Shown in pieces: positions 1-3,281 of a stretch of 5,795 nucleotides of DNA. Origin of the DNA: Thermodesulfovibrionia bacterium (GTDB lineage Bacteria > Nitrospirota > Thermodesulfovibrionia > UBA6902). The notes under the pieces were generated by a model. It ran no database searches. It was not told the DNA's origin and worked only from the letters and a program-made list of their open reading frames with translations. The stretch spans positions 1 to 5,795 of the forward strand of contig CAMYJJ010000188.1 of NCBI GenBank assembly GCA_947258735.1. The letters are read 5' to 3'. The position numbers and the translations under genes are program-made. Each line of letters starts with the position of its first letter. Position 1 is the stretch's first letter.

Positions 1-1
1 C

Positions 2-283
2 AAACCTGTTGCCGTAGGGTACTGACCGCTTGCGGATCTGGCGGCTGTGTACAGCCGTACAATCGACGGGATGACGCTGACGATCGTTCCTTCAGGATGG
101 ACGTATAAAAACACCTTTGTCCTCTATGACAGGGAGACCGAAACGCTCTGGTACCCGAACAGGAAGGGACTGAAAGGCATCCAGGGCAAATTCTTTAATC
201 AGTGGCTGCCGAAACTTCCCTCCCGGGACACTACATGGGAGAAGTGGTTTAAAAAGAACCCAAATTCAAAAGTGCTCAGGTAA
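2..283 (+). CDS. DUF3179-family protein, 3' part, with in-frame TGA at a conserved Cys position
   Basis: This frame is open from the left edge except for TGA at 23-25. Before it the frame reads KPVAVGY and after it PLADLAAVYSRTIDG. As I recall the family, DUF3179 proteins read roughly PVAVTFCPLCGTGIVFDRRVDG here, so the TGA falls on the first Cys and the second Cys is Ala. Downstream the family signature LYDRETETLW is present, then TTWEKWFKKNPNSKVL at the C-terminus, ending at TAA 281-283. The N-terminal part lies outside the window. The biochemical function of DUF3179 is not known to me. The TGA could be a nonsense mutation (pseudogene), a sequencing error or a selenocysteine codon. A GTG at 47 could restart translation, giving 78 aa, but no ribosome binding site precedes it and the start would cut into a conserved block, so I do not favour it. 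I am fairly sure of the family and unsure whether the gene is intact. Confidence 0.6.
26..57 (+). promoter_or_regulatory. Hairpin just after the in-frame TGA; possible bacterial SECIS-like element
   Basis: CGGCTG (42-47) and CAGCCG (52-57) form a perfect 6-bp stem closed by the loop TGTA (48-51). The loop begins 22 nt after the TGA at 23-25 and has G at its second position. Bacterial SECIS elements are known to place a small stem-loop about 16-37 nt after the UGA with a G in the first two loop positions, so the geometry fits. Short GC-rich hairpins arise by chance within coding DNA, so this is only suggestive. Confidence 0.25.
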
Positions 284-359
284 GGGGTAAATACAGGGGG
301 CATCCGGGTCAGGCGTGCATCCTGAAATCTGATATACTGTCCTCACCTAACTGCTCTTA

Positions 360-554
360 GCATTTACAAATTCTGTAAACGCAATTAATGACTTGATAGA
401 AATGGGGTTCCGCCCCCAAACGACGGGTTCATTCTTTTGAACGCACAAAAGAACGGAACCAAGAAAATGCGCCCCGGACCGATTTTTTAACGGTTCTTCA
501 GTCGACCTCCAGGGAGTTAATTTAAACTCGCTCCGCTCAAACACAAATTAACTC
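360..554 (-). repeat. Multi-hairpin repeat element, copy A
   Basis: Read on the minus strand from 554 to 360, this copy contains four hairpins in order. H1 has the 10-bp arms 545-554 and 514-523 (GAGTTAATTT and complement) around a 21-nt loop containing TGAGCGGAGCGAG. H2 pairs 456-460 with 426-430 and 446-453 with 432-439 around the loop TGCGTT. H3 is GGGG/CCCC at 413-416 and 404-407. H4 pairs 374-382 with 360-368 around a 5-nt loop. The block ATCAAGTCATTAATTG (397-382) lies between H3 and H4. The same modules occur in the same order in copy B at 707-918 on the other strand. A 65-aa minus-strand reading frame crosses this copy, but it simply translates the repeat. The element could be a structured RNA, a REP/MITE-like mobile repeat or a relic; nothing here names the family. 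Confidence 0.7.
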
Positions 555-706
555 TAATCCTTCCGGTCTCCTTCATCACCTAAAATCGCTCATGGGGGAA
601 ATACTGCTCTCACCTTGTAAAGGAGAATCACTGAAGTCTTTTTTTATCTTTGTCTTTTATCCCCCCTTTTGATTGCTTCCGGGATATGCAGGACTGGACG
701 CGTTAA
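555..706. other. Spacer between the divergent repeat copies; no gene seen
   Basis: This is 152 bp between the inner ends of copies A and B. It holds AAAGGAGA (about 617-624) with no usable reading frame behind it, and a pyrimidine-rich tract at about 638-670 rich in T and C runs. Both repeat copies point away from this spacer, so any shared promoter driving them would have to sit here, but I see no convincing -35/-10 pair. Confidence 0.4.
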
Positions 707-918
707 AAATTAAAAAGTGTCTGAGCGGAGCGAGTTTTTTTTAATTTAGCGGGCAGACCGGAATAGCACGGATATTAAGCAATCATGTGGGGCGCATTTT
801 TTTGGGTACTTATTTTGGGCGTTCAAAAAAAGTACCTCCGCCGGAAGGGCAACCCGGGATTTGGGGCAGAGCCCCATTTAATCAAGTCATTAATTGTATT
901 TACAGTATTTGTAAATGC
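707..918 (+). repeat. Multi-hairpin repeat element, copy B
   Basis: Read on the plus strand, this copy repeats the four hairpins of copy A. H1 has arms 707-716 (AAATTAAAAA) and 738-747 around a 21-nt loop that differs from copy A at one base. H2 pairs 805-811 with 830-836 and 813-817 with 824-828 around the loop GGCGTT, with one A-A mismatch. H3 is GGGGC-AGA-GCCCC (863-875). H4 pairs 896-904 with 910-918. The block ATCAAGTCATTAATTG is at 881-896. The stems of H1 and H2 differ in sequence from copy A yet remain paired, while the loops are almost unchanged. The plus-strand reading frame 785-1093 that runs through this copy resembles the minus-strand frame of copy A only because both translate the repeat. 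Confidence 0.7.
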
Positions 919-933
919 TTTTAGTGTTCAGTA

Positions 934-1003
934 CAGATTTACGATTGACGGACGACGGATAACGGATCATGATCTTTTCACCCCTTCGTCAATCGTATAT
1001 CTG
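934..1003. repeat. 70-bp inverted repeat with 17-bp arms
   Basis: Arms 934-950 (CAGATTTACGATTGACG) and 987-1003 are reverse complements with one mismatch. The 36-bp spacer contains the perfect palindrome GATCATGATC (965-974). The motif TTTACGATTG recurs at 2303-2312 and GATTTACGA at 2433-2441, so this belongs to a family of microrepeats scattered in the non-coding DNA here. No T-run follows the second arm, so it does not look like an ordinary terminator. Confidence 0.6.
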
Positions 1004-1012
1004 CACTCGCTA

Positions 1013-1041
1013 TTCGTTATGCTCTTTTTAATCTTTATTAT
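1013..1041. repeat. Left arm of an imperfect inverted repeat flanking mntA-hepT
   Basis: This arm starts TTCGTTATGCTCTTTTTA. The reverse complement of 2388-2414 starts TTCGTTATTCTCTTTTTA; over about 27 nt the two differ by two substitutions and one inserted A. The arms lie about 380 bp before mntA and 330 bp after hepT. The sequence is AT-rich and low in complexity, so chance or microrepeat origin is possible. A 7-nt tandem repeat (TCATTCA) follows at about 1063-1078. Confidence 0.4.
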
Positions 1042-1068
1042 CCGTAGGTGGTGTAAGGTCTTCATTCA

Positions 1069-1257
1069 TCATTCATCCTCTTCAAACCAGTAACCGCAGT
1101 GCCCTCCGGATACGGCCACATCATCTATGTCTCTCTGGTCTATTGCGAAAAGCTTGCAGACATCAGGTCTGCCTTTCATATTATTGGTGGGGTCTTTGGA
1201 TTTTACAGCTTGCATTTTACTGAACTTCTTTAATATATATTGTAGTTTTAACTCCAC
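1069..1257 (-). CDS. Doubtful hypothetical ORF, 62 aa
   Basis: This minus-strand frame stays open from the stop at 1351-1353 down to TGA at 1069-1071, about 93 codons in all, but the only start candidates are GTG at 1257 and ATG at 1215, and neither has a Shine-Dalgarno. The translation ends GGHCGYWFEEDE and upstream codons give QYCLGHCSYRSD. I do not recognise it. Its composition looks more like protein than the neighbouring repeats do, so it may be the tail of a decayed gene whose 5' end was lost. It runs opposite to mntA and upstream of it. The plus-strand frame at 1127-1315 is its shadow. Confidence 0.2.
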   Translation of the reverse strand: MELKLQYILKKFSKMQAVKSKDPTNNMKGRPDVCKLFAIDQRDIDDVAVSGGHCGYWFEEDE

Positions 1258-1334
1258 GTCTGAGAGATCAGATCGATATGAACAGTGTCCCAGACAATAC
1301 TGTCGCTTATACTGAAATATATATAGATAATAAA

Positions 1335-1408
1335 ATATGGTATTTGAAATTCATTGTTTACAAATGACATCAGATAACTTATATTTATTAATACAATAAA
1401 TACCATAT
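1335..1408 (+). promoter_or_regulatory. 11-bp inverted repeat bracketing the mntA promoter; candidate operator pair
   Basis: ATATGGTATTT (1335-1345) and its exact reverse complement AAATACCATAT (1398-1408) are separated by 52 bp. One arm is upstream of the -35 box. The other lies between the expected transcription start and the mntA Shine-Dalgarno. This arrangement suits a repressor that binds both sides of the promoter, and toxin-antitoxin operons are often self-regulated. Binding by MntA, HepT or any other protein is inference. Confidence 0.5.
1357..1385 (+). promoter_or_regulatory. sigma70-type promoter of mntA-hepT
   Basis: TTTACA (1357-1362) and TATATT (1380-1385) are separated by exactly 17 bp. 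Each is one base from the bacterial consensus. Transcription would start near 1392, giving a leader of about 29 nt before the mntA ATG. The leader contains the second arm of the 11-bp inverted repeat and the ribosome binding site AGGAG (1412-1416), four bases before the start. Confidence 0.6.
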
Positions 1409-1420
1409 GTTAGGAGAGAA

Positions 1421-1714
1421 ATGAAGACAAAAGAGACAGCCATTGCTATTCTTAGAGATCAAAAAGAATATCTTCGGGAGAAATATAAAGTTATTGAAAT
1501 AAGTCTCTTTGGTTCACTTGTAAGAGGAGAGCAGACAGAATCAAGCGATATCGATGTGCTTGTTAATCTGGAGGAAGGAGCTGATTTGCTTGATCTGATA
1601 GGACTTGCTTTATATCTGGAGGAGAAGTTAGAACAGAAAGTTGATGTCATCCCTAAAAATGCCTTAAGAGAGGAAATCAGGGAATCAGTTTTAAAAGAGC
1701 TGGTTCTGGTATGA
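1421..1714 (+). CDS. mntA: MntA-type nucleotidyltransferase antitoxin (minimal nucleotidyltransferase, MNT)
   Basis: This 97-aa protein is a minimal nucleotidyltransferase. The fold's hallmark GSX10DXD is complete: Gly31-Ser32, then Asp43 and Asp45 (SDIDVLV), with a likely third metal ligand Asp75 in KVDVI. In characterised MntA-HepT systems the antitoxin transfers AMP from ATP to a tyrosine of the HepT toxin and silences it; the full motif here suggests the same cytoplasmic activity. The start is ATG 1421, with AGGAG just upstream and no competing start. The stop overlaps the start of the next gene as ATGA (1711-1714), so the two are translationally coupled, antitoxin first. The length is normal for the family. 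The gene is visibly more AT-rich than the GH15 and glycosyltransferase genes, as expected of a mobile defence module. Lone MNT proteins of other function exist, but the partner gene makes this assignment strong. Confidence 0.9.
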   Translation: MKTKETAIAILRDQKEYLREKYKVIEISLFGSLVRGEQTESSDIDVLVNLEEGADLLDLIGLALYLEEKLEQKVDVIPKNALREEIRESVLKELVLV

Positions 1715-2055
1715 AAAGAGACTACAGTTTATATTTAAAAGATATCCTCACAGCCTTTGAAAGCATAGAAGACTTCGTTAAAGGACTAGATTTAGAAGAA
1801 TTCAAAGCGGATGATAAAACATTAAGCGCAGTCATACGTAAATTAGAGATAATCGGAGAAGCAACTAAACAGCTTTCCGAAGAATTACGAAGTAAATATC
1901 CTGATATTCCATGGAAAGAAATGGCTGGTATGCGTGACAGACTCATTCATTTTTATTTTGGGGTAGATTATAAACTTGTCTGGGAGACAGTCAAGACACG
2001 GATACCCAAAATTAAAGCGCTCATTGAAAATGTATACAATAGAGAAGTGAAGTAA
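1711..2055 (+). CDS. hepT: HepT-type HEPN ribonuclease toxin
   Basis: This 114-aa all-helical protein matches the HEPN-domain HepT (DUF86-like) family. The catalytic RX4HXY motif is intact near residues 75-82: Arg75, His80 and Tyr82 within MRDRLIHFYFGVD. Arg and His are the RNase residues in HEPN toxins, and the Tyr is the known target of AMP addition by MntA. The N-terminal region has a typical HepT helix (YLKDILTAFESI), and residues 37-60 carry the usual LSAVIRKLEIIGEATKQLS-type segment. The start ATG overlaps the mntA stop by ATGA, and no other start fits as well. Expected activity is RNA cleavage in the cytoplasm when not neutralised; such pairs act as toxin-antitoxin or phage-defence modules. 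The length is usual and no key residue is missing, so it is probably functional. TAA at 2053-2055 is followed within 10 nt by a long imperfect hairpin. Confidence 0.9.
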   Translation: MKRDYSLYLKDILTAFESIEDFVKGLDLEEFKADDKTLSAVIRKLEIIGEATKQLSEELRSKYPDIPWKEMAGMRDRLIHFYFGVDYKLVWETVKTRIPKIKALIENVYNREVK

Positions 2056-2062
2056 ATTGCGG

Positions 2063-2108
2063 TAGTCACTAAAAACGTTTATAGGCTTTGTAAACGCTTT
2101 TCAGACTA
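2063..2108 (+). terminator. Long imperfect hairpin after hepT; possible terminator, also third copy of repeat hairpin H4
   Basis: TAGTC (2063-2067) pairs with GACTA (2104-2108), AAAA (2071-2074) with TTTT (2098-2101), and CGTTTATA (2076-2083) with TGTAAACG (2089-2096), around the loop GGCTT. The hairpin starts eight bases after the hepT stop codon. The core (2075-2097) matches H4 of repeat copies A and B, with stem changes that keep pairing. The stem is AT-rich and only four T follow its core, so it would be a weak intrinsic terminator. Confidence 0.4.
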
Positions 2109-2130
2109 TAGGTGGTGCCAACCCGTACAC

Positions 2131-2164
2131 AGGCTGTTTAAAAACTTTTCCAAAAACAGTGCCT
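2131..2164. repeat. Small bulged hairpin
   Basis: AGGC (2131-2134) and TGTTT (2135-2139) pair with GCCT (2161-2164) and AAACA (2154-2158), with GT bulged at 2159-2160. It lies between the hepT hairpin and the short ORF at 2223. Its role is unknown; a second terminator or the end of a mobile element are both possible. Confidence 0.3.
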
Positions 2165-2222
2165 ATGAAAGTAATAAGATGATACCTTTGCATTTTCAAA
2201 AAAAGGAGGTACACTTGTTATC

Positions 2223-2297
2223 ATGAACCGGAGCCAGGTCTTGTTTCGTGCATTAAACATACTAAGCATTCAGCTATTAGCGATCAGCTGTCAGTAA
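2223..2297 (+). CDS. Possible 24-aa small ORF with a perfect Shine-Dalgarno
   Basis: AAAGGAGGT (2202-2210) is a full match to the anti-Shine-Dalgarno, but it sits 12 nt before ATG 2223, longer than ideal. A TTG at 2215 gives only three codons. The 24-residue product starts MNRSQ, has a hydrophobic stretch (LNILSIQLLAIS) and a Cys at residue 23, like a lipoprotein signal peptide ending in a loose lipobox (AISC). It may be the surviving 5' end of a lost lipoprotein gene, a tiny membrane peptide, or chance, since the second half overlaps a short AGCT-type microrepeat found only in non-coding DNA here. Confidence 0.2.
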   Translation: MNRSQVLFRALNILSIQLLAISCQ

Positions 2298-2534
2298 ATA
2301 AATTTACGATTGGGATCGGACCTTAGATCGTCACGATACAAAATAAAATTACAAATTAAGGATTATGCATTATTACCGACAAGAAAAGAATAAGGATAAA
2401 AAGAGAATAACGAACAACGATTTACAACATCCGATTTACGAACTGAAAAATTCTTACCTCGTCATTCATCAATTTTCACGATCGGTGTTAGGTCTTAAAT
2501 TTTAAAGTTTATTGAAATACGGGTACAGGAGGTA
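2298..2534. other. Intergenic microrepeat region; no gene seen
   Basis: These 237 bp contain no reading frame of note. They hold TTTACGATTG (2303-2312), also found at 938-947; a near-tandem pair beginning CGATTTAC (2418 and 2432); a TCACGAT direct repeat (about 2331 and 2476); and the right arm of the inverted repeat that flanks mntA-hepT (2388-2414). The stretch is AT-rich and looks like decayed repeat DNA. No strong terminator for the minus-strand gene ending at 2535 is visible. Confidence 0.4.
2388..2414. repeat. Right arm of an imperfect inverted repeat flanking mntA-hepT
   Basis: Its reverse complement starts TTCGTTATTCTCTTTTTA and matches 1013-1041 with two substitutions and one indel. 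It lies about 330 bp after the hepT stop. See the left arm for the caveat on low complexity. Confidence 0.4.
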
Positions 2535-2957
2535 CTAGAGACTGAACCGGTTCTTTAACTGTGTGACCTGTTCAGCCATGTCATTATCTGAGAGATTTTC
2601 ATAACAGGGGGCCAAACGGATGGAAACTTTACTGCCATTCCCCCAGGGCCACCATGCGCAGAAGAGCAGGGCATTCTGATCGGGGTCAGATGTAAACAGA
2701 GTCTGACCTGCCCGAAGACTGCCCATTTTGGCGCTGATTACCTGAACAATGTCCGGGGCTTCTTCAATATTTGCACTGTTCCATTTATTGCTGAGGTGTC
2801 GATTGATCACTGATAGTACTTTTTCATTATAATCAGTTGCAAATTCGATCAGGACTGTATTAAAACGGCCGTCCCACTGCCATTTCAATTCTCCCTGAAA
2901 ATTGTCTATGATATCAGCGCACATATTCTCAAGTTTCGCATTCATCTGGATACCCAT
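2535..2957 (-). CDS. Unrecognised 140-aa protein
   Basis: I do not recognise this protein. ATG at 2957 is chosen because GGAG (2964-2967 on the minus strand) lies six bases upstream; the next Met, residue 5, has no such site. It appears soluble, with no signal peptide or membrane segment. The N-terminal third looks amphipathic (KLENMCADIIDNFQGEL), followed by a likely strand WDGRFNTVLIEF (28-39), a helix VLSVINRHLSNKW (47-59), then alternating hydrophobic strands, including PDQNALLFCAWWPWG (92-106) and SKVSIRLAPCYE (109-120), and a charged C-terminal helix. It has Trp-rich patches and Cys at 13, 100 and 118 with no metal-binding spacing. Codon use and strand match the glycosyltransferase-GH15 operon, but about 320 bp and a candidate promoter separate it from GH15, so it is probably its own transcript. 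I propose no function. Confidence 0.7.
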   Translation of the reverse strand: MGIQMNAKLENMCADIIDNFQGELKWQWDGRFNTVLIEFATDYNEKVLSVINRHLSNKWNSANIEEAPDIVQVISAKMGSLRAGQTLFTSDPDQNALLFCAWWPWGNGSKVSIRLAPCYENLSDNDMAEQVTQLKNRFSL

Positions 2958-3025
2958 GTATTTCTCCGCTTAATTCTTTTGTATGCCAGTACCATTTTTA
3001 TGATCTCAGAGCACTATTTATGGAA

Positions 3026-3055
3026 AGTATACGCCATTGCATATTCATACGGCAA
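3026..3055 (-). promoter_or_regulatory. Candidate sigma70 promoter for the 140-aa gene
   Basis: On the minus strand TTGCCG (3055-3050) and TATACT (3031-3026) are separated by 18 bp; four and five of six bases match consensus. Transcription would start near 3019, giving a leader of about 60 nt. Plausible but not compelling. Confidence 0.3.
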
Positions 3056-3134
3056 GAATCCGTGAGGCCGTGTCTGCACATTTTACTGATAATCCTGTTC
3101 CGGCCGGTCTCATTCAGCTGCATTGACTCCTCAG

Positions 3135-3262
3135 CTATACATGCTGATCGACAAGGATTGGATTTCCATCAGGGTCAACTGCTACAAAACTTGCTGGTTC
3201 TGAGTCGCATCCCGTCCGAATACAAGGAATCCTAACTTCTCATAAAGGAATGAATACCTCAG
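3135..3262 (-). pseudogene. C-terminal remnant of a VOC (glyoxalase/bleomycin-resistance fold) gene, frameshifted
   Basis: The minus strand from about 3229 to the TAG at 3135 reads RIPCIRTGCDSEPA followed by SFVAVDPDGNPILVDQHV. The DPDGNPI block near the C-terminus is the classic last beta-strand region of VOC-superfamily proteins. Just upstream, in another frame, is FLYEKLG (about 3250-3230). Restoring one base would give YEKLGIPCIRTG continuous with the C-terminal block, which fits a normal VOC ending. The upstream frame is closed by TAG at 3275-3277, and the N-terminal two thirds of the protein are absent because the GH15 gene begins to be read there. I conclude it is a truncated, frame-broken remnant on the same strand as GH15. 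No complete ORF covers it. The plus-strand frames at 3020-3235 and 3250-3453 are shadows. Confidence 0.6.
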
Positions 3263-3281
3263 GAAAGAGCAGTGCTAAACA

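Noticed and set aside
47..283. GTG 47 as the true start of a complete 78-aa gene
   Set aside because: No ribosome site precedes it, and family-like sequence continues upstream through the TGA to the window edge. A restart is possible but not the best reading.
284..346. GCATCC direct repeat after the DUF3179 stop as a terminator
   Set aside because: The two GCATCC copies are direct, not inverted, and no T-run follows.
347..544. 65-aa minus-strand ORF beginning MFERSEF
   Set aside because: It lies wholly within repeat copy A, crosses its hairpins and has no ribosome binding site. FERSEF is just the translation of the conserved H1 loop.
785..1093. 102-aa plus-strand ORF
   Set aside because: It crosses repeat copy B and the 934-1003 inverted repeat and has no Shine-Dalgarno. 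Its similarity to the copy A ORF follows from the repeat, not from shared protein function.
360..2500. CRISPR array, because of repeated short motifs
   Set aside because: The motifs differ in spacing, orientation and length; there is no regular repeat-spacer pattern and no cas gene.
2056..2534. Insertion sequence, because of hairpins and a strong Shine-Dalgarno
   Set aside because: No transposase fragment can be read on either strand and no matched ends are visible.
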